In this document: piece by piece, positions 9,925 through 18,383 of the stretch
Layout of the letters: each line of letters begins with the position of its first letter
Position numbering within the stretch: the first letter of the stretch is position 1
Assembly (NCBI RefSeq): GCF_001969445.1
Contig: NZ_CP017297.1
Location: 372,001-436,000 of the forward strand
From: Brachybacterium sp. P6-10-X1
Lineage (GTDB): Bacteria; Actinomycetota; Actinomycetes; Actinomycetales; Dermabacteraceae
Direction of reading: 5' to 3'
DNA length: 64,000 nt
Notes under the pieces: generated by a model
What the model saw: only the letters and a program-made list of their open reading frames with translations
What the model was told of the DNA's origin: nothing
The model's database searches: none
Program-made: the position numbers and the translations under genes

Positions 9925-9930
9925 CCGGGT

Positions 9931-12645
9931 ATGGCGGACAGGCGTGAGGCACGGCGATCCCTGCGACGTCGGGCCCCGGGGGAGGAGGACGCCCGGACCC
10001 CTCCTGCCTATCCGGCGCACTGGGAGGCGGACATCGCCCTGCACGACGGGTCCGCCGCCCACCTGCGGCCGATCCTGCCCACTGATGCCGAGGCGCTGCA
10101 GGCATTCCACCAGCGCCAGTCCGAGCACTCCCGATACCTGCGCTTCTTCGCGCCCATGCCCCGCCTGTCGCCCCGCGACCTCGAACGGTTCACCCACGTC
10201 GACCACCGCGACCGGGTCGCGTTCGTGGTGCTCGTGGGGGACGAGATCATCGCCGTGGCCCGCTACGACAGGATCGAGCCGCGGGCCGCCGAGGTCGCCT
10301 TCAACGTCTCCGACGCCCGGCAGGGGACGGGCCTGGCCTCGGTGCTGCTCGAGCACCTCGCCGCCGCCGCCCGCGAACGGGGCCTGAGCGTATTCACCGC
10401 CGAGGTGCTCCCGCAGAACGCCAAGATGATCAACGTCTTCACCGAGGCGGGCTTCGAGGTCGAGCGCACCTACGACGACGGCGTCGTGATGGTCTCCTTC
10501 CGGATCGACCCCACCGCCCGCTCCCTGGAGGTCATGGCCGAGCGCGAGCACCGCGCCGAGGCCCGGGCCATGGAACGGCTCCTGCACCCCGAATCCGTGC
10601 TGCTGATCGGGGTCTCCTCCCGCAGGGACTCCGCCGGTGGTCGCTTCCTGACCGCCCTGGAGCGCTCCGGCTACGACGGGGCGATCCAGCTCGTCTCCCC
10701 GGAGGCGATGGAGCTGCGCGGCCACCGCGCCCACGCCCGGATCACCGACGTGCCCGGGACCATCGACCTCGCCGTGATCGCCCTGCGGCCCGAGGCGTGC
10801 CTGGAGGCGATCGAGGAGTGCGCCGCGGTGGGTGTGCGCGCCGTCGTGATCCCCACCGAGGGCTTCACCGACAGCGAGCGGGGACGCCACCTCCAACGGC
10901 AGCTGGTGGCCCGGGCACGGCTGCACGGCATGCGGCTGCTCGGCCCGGGGTCGCTGGGGTTCCTGCGCACCGGCGAGGACCCCATCAGCCTCTCCCTGGC
11001 CCCGGCCATGCCGCGACCCGGCCCGGTGGCGCTCGCCGGCCAGTCCAGCGCCCTCTCGGCGCTGCTGCTGGCCGGGACCGACAGCCGCGGGATCGGGCTG
11101 CACGAGTTCGTCGGTGCCGGCAACCGCGCGGACGTCTCTCTCAACGACACCCTCCAGCACTGGCAGGACGACGAGGAGGTCGGCGTGATCGCGCTGGCCC
11201 TGGAGTCGATGGGGAACCCGCGCAAGTTCACCCGCCTCGCCCGGCGGCTGACCCGCACGGTGCCGCTGATCGTGCTGCGGCCCCCCGGCGTGGACCACGC
11301 GCCCGGTCACGACGTGCGCCCCTCCACCCTGCCCCGGCGCGCTCTGGATCAGGTCCTCGGCACCGCCGGCGTGGTGCAGGCCACCGGCGTCGACCATCTC
11401 CTGGACATCACCGACGCCATCGGCCGGCAAGGGCTGCCCCACGGCCCCCGGGTGGGGCTGCTGTCGAACACCGCCGCCCTCGGCGCCGCCCTGCGCGGCG
11501 CCGCCGACCAGGCAGAGATGCAGATCGTCGCCGACAACCGCAGCGTGCCGCTGGCCGCGGATCCCAGACTGATCCAGCGCGCCTTCACCTCGATGGCCGC
11601 GCGAGGGCAGGTCGACCTGGTCATCGCCGGGATGATCGATCCGCTCAGCGGCGATGCCCTCGCCGTGATCCGCCAGATGGCGACGGTCGCCCGCCACAGC
11701 GAGGTGGTGCTGCTGGTGTGCCTGATCTCCGATGCCGAGCGCTCCGGCGCGGTGCAGGCAGCCGTCCGCGAGGACGGGGAGCTGCCTCCGGTCCATGCGA
11801 CGCCCCACAACGCGGTGCGCGCCGGGGCCGGGATGCTGGCGGCCGCTCTGCGCCCCGCGGCCGACGACGACGAGCCCGCCCACCGCGACGACCTCGACCG
11901 CGCCGGGGCCCGCGAGCTCGTCGACCGCCTGCTGCCCGACCCGGCTCCGCCGACGCTCGAGATGTCCACGGAGGACCTGCGCACCCTGCTGGCCGCCTAC
12001 GGGATCTCCCTGCTGGAGGCCCAGCCGATCCGCGACGGCGACGACGCCGCCGCGCATGCGCAGGAGATCGGCTACCCCGTCGCCCTCAAGAGCACCGACC
12101 CGGTGCTGCGCCACCGCGCCGATCTCGGCGGCGTCCGCCTGTCCATCCCCGACGAGGTCCAGCTGCGCCATGCGGTCCGGGCCATGCGGGCGGACCTGTC
12201 CTTCTCGAGCGCCCCGCTCGAGGTCCAGTCGATGGCACCGCCGGGGGTGCCCATGGTGGTGCGCAGCGTCGAGGACCCCTCGCTCGGACCCGTCGTCTCG
12301 CTGTCCGTGGCCGGTGACGCCACCGATCTGCTGGACGACATCGCCTACGCGATCCCGCCGTTCAGCGAGACCGCGGCGGCGGGTCTGGTCGACGGCCCCG
12401 CCAGCGCGGTCAAGCTGCGGGGGACCCGCGGCCTGCCCCGCGCCGACCGTGCCGCGCTCGCCGACCTGGTGGTCCGCATCGGACTGCTCGCGGAGGACCT
12501 GCCGGAGCTCTCCCGGGTCGAGCTCTACCCGGTGCTGGTGGGCCAGGAGGGGATCAGCGTGGTCGGCGCCACCGCGAGGCTGTCCCCGGCGCCCAACCGC
12601 ACCGACGGCACCCGGCGGGCGCTCTCGGGCACGGCAGGCAGCTGA
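9931..12645 (+). CDS. GNAT acetyltransferase fused to an NDP-forming acyl-CoA synthetase
   Basis: A 904-residue fusion. In order: a GNAT domain (about residues 30-195; acetyl-CoA loop near VSDARQGTGLASVLLEHL), a CoA-binding Rossmann domain (about 215-310; LLIGVSSRRDSAGGRF), a ligase-CoA domain (about 350-490) and an ATP-grasp domain (about 675-895; GYPVALKSTDPVLRHRADLGGV). This matches the Pat/acetate-CoA ligase-like proteins that acetylate other proteins, for example to switch off AMP-forming acetyl-CoA synthetase. The usual SHTG motif around the phospho-His is replaced by PGHDVRPST, so the synthetase half may be regulatory rather than catalytic. The start is set by the adjacent -10 box. Confidence 0.88.
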   Translation: MADRREARRSLRRRAPGEEDARTPPAYPAHWEADIALHDGSAAHLRPILPTDAEALQAFHQRQSEHSRYLRFFAPMPRLSPRDLERFTHVDHRDRVAFVVLVGDEIIAVARYDRIEPRAAEVAFNVSDARQGTGLASVLLEHLAAAARERGLSVFTAEVLPQNAKMINVFTEAGFEVERTYDDGVVMVSFRIDPTARSLEVMAEREHRAEARAMERLLHPESVLLIGVSSRRDSAGGRFLTALERSGYDGAIQLVSPEAMELRGHRAHARITDVPGTIDLAVIALRPEACLEAIEECAAVGVRAVVIPTEGFTDSERGRHLQRQLVARARLHGMRLLGPGSLGFLRTGEDPISLSLAPAMPRPGPVALAGQSSALSALLLAGTDSRGIGLHEFVGAGNRADVSLNDTLQHWQDDEEVGVIALALESMGNPRKFTRLARRLTRTVPLIVLRPPGVDHAPGHDVRPSTLPRRALDQVLGTAGVVQATGVDHLLDITDAIGRQGLPHGPRVGLLSNTAALGAALRGAADQAEMQIVADNRSVPLAADPRLIQRAFTSMAARGQVDLVIAGMIDPLSGDALAVIRQMATVARHSEVVLLVCLISDAERSGAVQAAVREDGELPPVHATPHNAVRAGAGMLAAALRPAADDDEPAHRDDLDRAGARELVDRLLPDPAPPTLEMSTEDLRTLLAAYGISLLEAQPIRDGDDAAAHAQEIGYPVALKSTDPVLRHRADLGGVRLSIPDEVQLRHAVRAMRADLSFSSAPLEVQSMAPPGVPMVVRSVEDPSLGPVVSLSVAGDATDLLDDIAYAIPPFSETAAAGLVDGPASAVKLRGTRGLPRADRAALADLVVRIGLLAEDLPELSRVELYPVLVGQEGISVVGATARLSPAPNRTDGTRRALSGTAGS

Positions 12646-12691
12646 TCACACCGGCGGCCGGCAGCGCTGACCGGCGTGGGACACTGGAGCG

Positions 12692-13267
12692 ATGACCACC
12701 GCTCTCCCCGCTGATCTGCTCACGGAGCTCGAGACCGCCGGATACTTCCCGCAGACGGCCGCCCAGAGCGTGCAGCGCTCCCTGCACGGCGGGCGTCCGC
12801 TCGCTCATCTCGTGCGCCCCGAGACCACCTTCGACGGCCCCGAGGTGCGCCGCCATCTCACCATCCTCGTCCTGACCGCGACCCACCTGCTGGTCACCCA
12901 TCTCGACGACGACCCGGCGGACGCCCTGAACCCCTCCCAAGTGGTCTCGACGACCGAACGGGTGCGGCTGAAGGGCATCTTCTCCACCGGCATCTCGCAG
13001 GTCTTCGACACCGACGGTCAACGCACCCCCGGCCGGGAGTCCGAGATCACTCTCGGCATCACCTGGAACGGCAGCCGTCGGGTCGATCTCGAGCGGGCCG
13101 TCTGCGAGGACCCGAACTGCCAGGTCGACCACGGGTACACCGGGACGATCTCCCCCTCGGACCTCGCGCTGCGCGTCAGTGCGCTGGCCGACGGGGACGA
13201 CGCGGTCGAGGCGGCCCTGCGCTTCCACGCGGAGCTGGTCGACGCCATCGACGCGGCCGACGCCTGA
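12692..13267 (+). CDS. DUF5998 family protein
   Basis: A 191-residue actinobacterial protein of unknown function. The clearest mark is CEDPNCQVDHGYTG near residue 136. The two Cys plus His could bind a metal, but this is inference. The remainder is a soluble alpha/beta protein with no signal peptide or membrane segment. The start at the ATG 12692 has only a weak purine stretch (GGAG) 3 nt before it. The next gene begins 12 nt later, so it is almost certainly co-transcribed with the phosphatase-superfamily gene, a pairing I recall as conserved in actinobacteria. Confidence 0.8.
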   Translation: MTTALPADLLTELETAGYFPQTAAQSVQRSLHGGRPLAHLVRPETTFDGPEVRRHLTILVLTATHLLVTHLDDDPADALNPSQVVSTTERVRLKGIFSTGISQVFDTDGQRTPGRESEITLGITWNGSRRVDLERAVCEDPNCQVDHGYTGTISPSDLALRVSALADGDDAVEAALRFHAELVDAIDAADA

Positions 13268-13278
13268 GCCGGTCCGCC

Positions 13279-14475
13279 GTGGCTGACCAGGGACCGGCTC
13301 CCGACCCGGCGAGCGCGCCGGGCCCCGCCCGAGCGCTCGAGCGGACGTCCGAGCCGTGGGCCGACTGGCCTCCGGACCTGCTGCCCCCGCCCTTCGCCGA
13401 CGGTGCGCGGCCGGGGCAGCTCGACGTGATCGAACCTCTGCTGTCGGCCCCGGAGCCCGGCCGCGACCTGGTCGTCGTGCTCGACGGGGTGGGTTCGGAC
13501 CTGCTGGTCGAGCACCGAGCCCTCACCCCCACCCTGCGTCGCCTCGAGGGGAGCACGACCCGGGTGCGCACCGTGTCCCCCTCGACCACAGCGACGGCGA
13601 TGGTCTCCCTGCACACCGGTCTCCCGCCGTTGGTGCACGGCGTGCTCGGGTACCTCACCCATGATCCGGACAGCGGCCGCGCCATCAACCAGCTGATCGG
13701 GGACCCTGCCGTCGATCCCCGTCGCTGGATGCCCGAGGCCACCCCGGTCGAGCGCGGCGACCGCCGCGCCGTCCAGGTGGCTCCCGCCAAGCACGCGGGC
13801 TCCCACCTCAGCGGCGTCGCCTACCGCGGCTGGGAGTTCCTCGGGCACGGCCGCGGCGACCGTGTCGACGCGGTGCGCACTGCCCTGCACCGGGCGGGAC
13901 CGGACGGCATCGTCCATCTGCACGTCGACGACGTCGATCACGCCGGGCACCGCCACGGCGTCGACAGCGAGGCCTGGCGCACGGCGCTCGCCGAGGTGGA
14001 CGCCCTCGTGGGCACGCTGCTGCGACGGCTGCCGCGCGGCACCCGGATCCATCTGACGGCCGACCACGGCATGGTCGACACGGCGCCGGAGGCGACCGTC
14101 GACCTGGCGGACCATCCAGGCCTGCAGCGCCTGGTCGCCACGGTGGCGGGGGAGTCCCGGGCCCTCGCGCTGCGAGCGGTCGCCGGGCAGGGCGCGGCGG
14201 CGGAGCTCGCGGACGGCCTGCAGGACATGCTGGGTGAACGAGCGCTGGTGCTCCCGCGCGCCGAGGTCCTCGCCTCCGCGCTGCTGGGCCCGGCCGGGGC
14301 CCCGGTGCCGGCCCGGGTCCAGGGGCGGCTCCCCGACGTGCTGGTCCTGGCGAGGGGTCGCTGGAGCGTCGACGACTACTCGCGACGACCGGACACCGCC
14401 CGTGCGCTCATCGGGGTGCATGGCTCTCTGACCCCGGCCGAGAGCTGGGTGCCGCTGCTGCGCGCGAGCGTCTGA
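13279..14475 (+). CDS. alkaline-phosphatase-superfamily phosphodiesterase / nucleotide pyrophosphatase
   Basis: A 398-residue enzyme of the type I phosphodiesterase/nucleotide pyrophosphatase group. The metal centre is visible: LDGVGSD (Asp69), the nucleophile Thr in SPSTTATAMVSL (Thr103 or 104), LHVDDVDHAGHRHG and LTADHGM. The substrate is unknown; nucleotides or phosphodiesters are the family default. There is no signal peptide, so it should act in the cytosol. The GTG start at 13279 lies 12 nt after the DUF5998 stop. It is convergent with sepH, with only 17 nt between the stops and no hairpin there. Confidence 0.82.
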   Translation: MADQGPAPDPASAPGPARALERTSEPWADWPPDLLPPPFADGARPGQLDVIEPLLSAPEPGRDLVVVLDGVGSDLLVEHRALTPTLRRLEGSTTRVRTVSPSTTATAMVSLHTGLPPLVHGVLGYLTHDPDSGRAINQLIGDPAVDPRRWMPEATPVERGDRRAVQVAPAKHAGSHLSGVAYRGWEFLGHGRGDRVDAVRTALHRAGPDGIVHLHVDDVDHAGHRHGVDSEAWRTALAEVDALVGTLLRRLPRGTRIHLTADHGMVDTAPEATVDLADHPGLQRLVATVAGESRALALRAVAGQGAAAELADGLQDMLGERALVLPRAEVLASALLGPAGAPVPARVQGRLPDVLVLARGRWSVDDYSRRPDTARALIGVHGSLTPAESWVPLLRASV

Positions 14476-14492
14476 GCTCGGGCGGGACCCGG

Positions 14493-15770
14493 TCAGTCGT
14501 GCTTGGAGCCGAACACGATCTCGTCCCAGCTGGGCATCGAGGCGCGCTTGCTCCTCGACTTCGACCGCCCCGGGGTGGGGGACGACGAGGACTTCGTCGC
14601 CTTCTCGTCCTCACCACGCGGCGAGGGAGAGGCCCCCGCGGGTTCGTCGAAGCCCGGCAGGGGAGTGAGGTCGACGGTGTCCTGGTATCGGATCTCGTCC
14701 GCGGCCGGGCCGGCCTCCTCGTCCTCGCCGGAGGGGGCGTCGGCCTCCTGCGCGGCGGCGTCCGCGGCCGGGTCGGCGTCGTCCTCGGCCGACGCGGACT
14801 CCGGGGCGTCGGCGTGCTCCAGCTGGGCCTCGCGGTCGGAGTCCTCGAGTTCTCCGTCGACCTCCTGTGCGCTCGGGGCGGAGGCCCCGGCGTCCGCGGC
14901 GGCGGGGGCCGCGTCGCCGCGGGCGACAGACCCGGCGCCCTCCTCCGCGGGGTCCTCGTCGAGGCTCGACCAGACCGTCGCGGAGTCGTCCTCGGGCGGG
15001 GGCACGGACCGAAGGCCGCGCCGGGCGTTCAGCGCGTCGAGCTCGCCCTCGTCCAGGGTCGAGGGGTGATCCTCGGAGATCGGGTGGTGGTCGGACCACG
15101 GGGTGCGACGGCGCGGCCCGGCCGGTCGCTCGTCGAAGGCGCCGTCGGCCTCCACGTCGTACACCGAGCTCTTGACCGCCTGCAATCGCCCGCGGCCGCG
15201 GGCGGGCTCGGGCGGGGCGTCCTCGTCGCTGATCCAGCGGGCCTCGTCGTCCACCGGTGCGACCGAGCGGTTGTCCAGGTCGGCGACCCAGTGGGCCTGG
15301 CGGGTCCGGCCGCCGGCGGAGAAGGTCAGCTCCAGGGTCCAGCTGCCGTCGGTGCGGCGCCAGGCGTCCCAGGCGGTCTCGTCGGTGGCCTCACGGGCCG
15401 CCAGCCGCTCGGCGACGACATGGTCGAGGCTGGGACCGCCGCGGCCGACGGGGAAGGAGCGGGCGCGCTGGGCGGTGAACTCGCGCTCGGCCAGCACGGG
15501 ACCCTCGTAGCGGCGCACGTGGTCCAGCGGGATCTCGGCGGCCTCGGAGATGTCTTCCGCGCTGCGCCCGGAGCGGAGCATCGCCTGGATCTCCCGGGGG
15601 CGCAGGGGTGCCGCGTCGGCGGCCTGGATCATGCCCAGGGCCGGCCGGTCCGTGCGCACCGCGGCCCGGAGGGCCTTGTCGATGCGCAGCGTGTACCGCT
15701 CGCCGTCCGAGTCGACCAGGATCACATGCTCCCCGTCGTCATGGATCCCGTCGAGTTCGAGCTCGCGCAT
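14493..15770 (-). CDS. sepH: septation protein SepH
   Basis: The actinobacterial cell-division protein that stimulates FtsZ assembly. The N-terminal conserved domain (formerly DUF3071, about residues 1-170) begins MRELELDGIHDDGEHVILVD. It contains a helix-turn-helix-like segment (REIQAMLRSGRSAEDISEAA) followed by DHVRRYEGPVLAEREF. Residues 200-390 are acidic, Ala/Pro-rich and disordered. The C-terminus ends in a basic cluster (SKSRSKRASMPSWDEIVFG), the conserved tail of this family. It is 425 residues long. The ATG at 15768-15770 is preceded by GGAGAGG and a TAGACT -10 box about 40 nt upstream. Confidence 0.92.
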   Translation of the reverse strand: MRELELDGIHDDGEHVILVDSDGERYTLRIDKALRAAVRTDRPALGMIQAADAAPLRPREIQAMLRSGRSAEDISEAAEIPLDHVRRYEGPVLAEREFTAQRARSFPVGRGGPSLDHVVAERLAAREATDETAWDAWRRTDGSWTLELTFSAGGRTRQAHWVADLDNRSVAPVDDEARWISDEDAPPEPARGRGRLQAVKSSVYDVEADGAFDERPAGPRRRTPWSDHHPISEDHPSTLDEGELDALNARRGLRSVPPPEDDSATVWSSLDEDPAEEGAGSVARGDAAPAAADAGASAPSAQEVDGELEDSDREAQLEHADAPESASAEDDADPAADAAAQEADAPSGEDEEAGPAADEIRYQDTVDLTPLPGFDEPAGASPSPRGEDEKATKSSSSPTPGRSKSRSKRASMPSWDEIVFGSKHD

Positions 15771-15809
15771 CGTCGTCCTCTCCGTCGGAGCCGCTGCCTC
15801 GCGTGCAGA

Positions 15810-15815
15810 AGTCTA
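15810..15815 (-). promoter_or_regulatory. -10 box of sepH
   Basis: On the minus strand this reads TAGACT, the -10 sequence seen again at acnA, the ABC-F gene and pyrR. It would give a leader of about 33 nt containing the sepH Shine-Dalgarno sequence. Confidence 0.5.
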
Positions 15816-15900
15816 GGCCGCGACCATATCTTGTGGGACGCTCGCGCGACGACGTCCGCGCCCCGGCCCGGGGCGTGTCGAGCCGTGCGTGGACGTTCTG

Positions 15901-15929
15901 TTGCCGGGCACAGACCTCTCTGCAATAAT
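15901..15929 (+). promoter_or_regulatory. promoter of the DUF4193 gene
   Basis: TTGCCG (15901-15906) and AATAAT (15924-15929) are separated by exactly 17 nt, the best -35/-10 pair in the window. The start near 15936 leaves a leader of about 125 nt before the DUF4193 ATG. The leader holds no clear hairpin and I see no riboswitch. Confidence 0.6.
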
Positions 15930-16062
15930 GCCGCCGCATTCAGCGTTGCGACGCGGACCGGCCCATTGGGGGGCAGGGCGATGACGCAGTGCTGGAGCGC
16001 CGCAGTCCTTCCCGCTCGGGCCACCGCCCGGTGACAGACAAAGACATGAGAACGGACCGTTG

Positions 16063-16365
16063 ATGGCCACTGATTACGACGCCCCGCGCAAGAACGACGA
16101 CGAATCCAGCGATGACTCGATCGAGGAGCTGAAGGGCCGCCGGAACGAAGCGGCGGCCCCGACGGTCGACGAGGACGAGGCGGAGGCGGCGGACTCGTAC
16201 GAGCTCCCCGGCGCCGACCTCTCCGGCGAGGAGCTCTCGGTGCGGGTGCTTCCCCGCCAGGCCGATGAGTTCACCTGCGCGAGCTGCTTCCTCGTGAAGC
16301 ACCGCAGCCAGATCGATCACGTCGAGGGCACGCTCATCATCTGCAAGGAGTGCGCCGCCGCCTGA
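16063..16365 (+). CDS. DUF4193 family zinc-ribbon protein
   Basis: A 100-residue actinobacterial protein of unknown function. Residues 1-65 are highly acidic and probably disordered. The C-terminal third carries two Cys pairs (FTCASCFLVKHRSQ and LIICKECAA), a zinc ribbon by appearance. The family is nearly universal in actinobacteria and is sometimes compared with RNA polymerase-associated small zinc proteins, but no role can be assigned here. I use the ATG at 16063 rather than the TTG at 16060. It has its own strong promoter and is followed by a strong terminator, so it is monocistronic. Confidence 0.85.
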   Translation: MATDYDAPRKNDDESSDDSIEELKGRRNEAAAPTVDEDEAEAADSYELPGADLSGEELSVRVLPRQADEFTCASCFLVKHRSQIDHVEGTLIICKECAAA

Positions 16366-16387
16366 GCGGCCGACGCCCTGCCGTGCC

Positions 16388-16420
16388 CGACGGCGCCGCC
16401 CCGACGGGGCGGCGCCGTCG
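16388..16420 (+). terminator. strong hairpin terminator after the DUF4193 gene
   Basis: A perfect 15-bp inverted repeat (16388-16402 with 16406-16420, core GACGGCGCCGCCCC) with a 3-nt loop, starting 22 nt after the stop. The following CGTCGTT is only weakly T-rich. Confidence 0.75.
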
Positions 16421-16470
16421 TCGTTCTCGAGGTCGGCGTCGAGGGTCGCCGCGTCGGGGCCCGGACGCCC

Positions 16471-16995
16471 TCAGCGGCCGTGCCGTGCGGTGCGCAGGGC
16501 GAGCGCGAGATCGTCGGGCCGGCGGGTGGTGGCGACCCAGGCGCTGGTGGGATCGGCCGCATCGAGCACCTCGACGCGGATCCCGGAGTGCGCCCATCCG
16601 CGCACGCAATGGTGGGCGAGCGGTTCGAAGTCCTGACCGATGGTGCGCTGCCAGTCCTCGCCCGTCAGCACCTCGGGCTCACCCAGCAGGGAGACCTCGA
16701 TCTGCGCCCGTCCGAGCCGGAAACGGCCCCCGGCGACCTCCAGCACGGGGGAGTAGAGCACCGCGAGGACGATCGCGATCACGACGCAGACGATCGCGAC
16801 CACGATCGCGAGGGTGAGGTTGATCGGGATCATGACCAGCCCGACGATCGATCCGAGGGCCACCACGACGATCCAGGCCCCGGGGCTGGGCAGCAGCCGC
16901 TCCCGGAAAAGGGGCTGCTGCCCCGTGGGATCCGAGGTCGACGCGGGCTGCTTCCGGGACGAGGAGGTCGGGCCGGGATCGGGTGTGACGGACAT
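16471..16995 (-). CDS. DUF3093 family membrane protein
   Basis: A 174-residue actinobacterial protein of unknown function. Residues 1-30 are a hydrophilic tail. Two adjacent membrane helices follow (about 40-58 AWIVVVALGSIVGLVMIPI and 61-82 LAIVVAIVCVVIAIVLAVLY). A soluble C-terminal domain contains GRFRLGRAQIEVSLLGE and ends with DDLALALRTAR. It is divergent from dut across 62 nt, the arrangement seen in other actinobacteria. The start is the ATG at 16993-16995. No strong Shine-Dalgarno sequence is placed correctly (GGAGG sits only 1 nt upstream). Confidence 0.82.
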   Translation of the reverse strand: MSVTPDPGPTSSSRKQPASTSDPTGQQPLFRERLLPSPGAWIVVVALGSIVGLVMIPINLTLAIVVAIVCVVIAIVLAVLYSPVLEVAGGRFRLGRAQIEVSLLGEPEVLTGEDWQRTIGQDFEPLAHHCVRGWAHSGIRVEVLDAADPTSAWVATTRRPDDLALALRTARHGR

Positions 16996-17045
16996 GCCTC
17001 CATGGTCTCACGCACGACCTGGAAGCCCCCGCGCCCCCAGGCGCT

Positions 17046-17051
17046 TACCCT
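17046..17051 (+). promoter_or_regulatory. -10 box of dut, leaderless
   Basis: TACCCT lies 6 nt before the ATG of dut at 17058 with no Shine-Dalgarno sequence, so the mRNA probably starts at the initiation codon. Confidence 0.5.
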
Positions 17052-17057
17052 GGGCGC

Positions 17058-17597
17058 ATGCCTGCTGAGCCCGACACCCCGGAGACCGACCCCGCCGGCG
17101 CGCCCGCTCCCGAGGGGGAACGGACCCTGCGCATCCGTCCCGCCCCCGGCGCCGCGATGCCGCGACGCGCCCACGCCGACGACGCCGGACTGGACCTGAC
17201 CAGTGCCGAGGACCTCGAGATCCCCGCCGGCGGACGCGCGCTGGTGGACACCGGCATCTCGCTGGCCCTGCCCCCCGGCACCGTGGGGCTGGTCTGTCCC
17301 CGCTCGGGATTGGCCGCGAAGCACGGGATCACGGTGCTGAACGGTCCCGGTATCGTGGATGCCGGATATCGCGGGCCGATCAAGGTCGCCCTGCACAACA
17401 CCGACCCGTCCGAGCCGTTCGGACTGCGGGTCGGCGACCGCATCGCCCAGCTGGTCGTGGTGCCCGTGCTGGCGCCGGCGCTGCAGGAGGTCGACGACCT
17501 CGACGCCACCGAGCGCGCCGCTTCGGGCTTCGGCTCCAGCGGCGGATTCGGCACCGCCCCGGCCACCGCCGGGGCCGACGAGACCACGGAGGGATGA
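17058..17597 (+). CDS. dut: deoxyuridine 5'-triphosphate nucleotidohydrolase (dUTPase)
   Basis: Hydrolyses dUTP to dUMP and pyrophosphate, keeping uracil out of DNA and supplying dUMP for thymidylate synthesis. It is a homotrimeric cytosolic enzyme. All five family motifs are present: DDAGLDL, PRSGLA, VLNGPGIVDAGYRGP (uracil pocket with the catalytic Asp), RIAQLVVVP and the C-terminal GFGSSGG arm. It has 179 residues, with an extra disordered N-terminus of about 20. The DUF3710 gene starts 4 nt after the stop, so dut leads a three-gene operon with DUF3710 and DUF3159. Confidence 0.95.
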   Translation: MPAEPDTPETDPAGAPAPEGERTLRIRPAPGAAMPRRAHADDAGLDLTSAEDLEIPAGGRALVDTGISLALPPGTVGLVCPRSGLAAKHGITVLNGPGIVDAGYRGPIKVALHNTDPSEPFGLRVGDRIAQLVVVPVLAPALQEVDDLDATERAASGFGSSGGFGTAPATAGADETTEG

Positions 17598-17600
17598 CCG

Positions 17601-18383
17601 ATGGGACTGTTCTCCCGCACGAAGCGACAGGACCGAGACGGTCCCACGAGCCCCGAGGAGGCGGACGACCTCGTCCCCGAGGGGGCCGAGCCGGCCGACG
17701 AGGAATCCGGGACGACGTCCGCTGACGAGGGCGAGGAGGTCGCGGAGGCTCCCGCCCCTGAGCAGGAGCGCCCCGAGCATCTCGAGGACGGGCCCTATGA
17801 CGAGGCGGACGCCCCCGAGGAGGACCGCATCGACCTCGGCGGCCTGCGGGTGCCGACGATCGACAGCATGGAGCTGCGCATGGAGGTCGACCAGCGCAGC
17901 AGCGCCGTCACCGGCGCGAACCTGGTCATCGGCGGATCCTCCCTGCAGGTCCAGGCCTTCGCCGCCCCCAAGTCCCGCGGGCTGTGGGACGAGGTGCGCA
18001 CCTCGCTGCGCGACTCTGTCGTCAAGCAGGGCGGGACGGCCGAGACCCGCGACGGCGTCTTCGGGACCGAGCTGATCACGCGCCTCCCCGTCAAGCGCAC
18101 CGACGGACGCACCGGATATCGCCCCGCCCGCTTCCTGGGCATCGACGGGCCGCGCTGGTTCCTGCGGGCGATCCTCACCGGCAAGGCGCTCGGCGACCCG
18201 GAGCAGTCGAGGACGTTCGAGACCCTGGTCTCCCGGCTCGTCGTCGTCCGCGGCGGCGAGGCGATGGCGCCCCAGGAGCTGATTCCGCTGAATCTGCCCG
18301 GCCAGCGCCCGGGACTGGGCCAGATCGGAGCCGGCCCGTTGGACCCGCTGGCCCGCGGCCCCGAGATCACCGAGGTCGGATGA
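17601..18383 (+). CDS. DUF3710 family protein
   Basis: A 260-residue actinobacterial protein of unknown function. Residues 1-75 are acidic and disordered (the N-terminus MGLFSRTKRQ is basic). The conserved domain starts near DRIDLGGLRVPTIDSMELRMEVD and continues with SRGLWDEVRTSLRDSV and TGYRPARFLGIDGPRWFLRAIL. There is no membrane segment. It sits 4 nt after dut and overlaps the next start (ATGA), a fixed actinobacterial context (dut-DUF3710-DUF3159) that has not, to my knowledge, been given a mechanism. Confidence 0.85.
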   Translation: MGLFSRTKRQDRDGPTSPEEADDLVPEGAEPADEESGTTSADEGEEVAEAPAPEQERPEHLEDGPYDEADAPEEDRIDLGGLRVPTIDSMELRMEVDQRSSAVTGANLVIGGSSLQVQAFAAPKSRGLWDEVRTSLRDSVVKQGGTAETRDGVFGTELITRLPVKRTDGRTGYRPARFLGIDGPRWFLRAILTGKALGDPEQSRTFETLVSRLVVVRGGEAMAPQELIPLNLPGQRPGLGQIGAGPLDPLARGPEITEVG

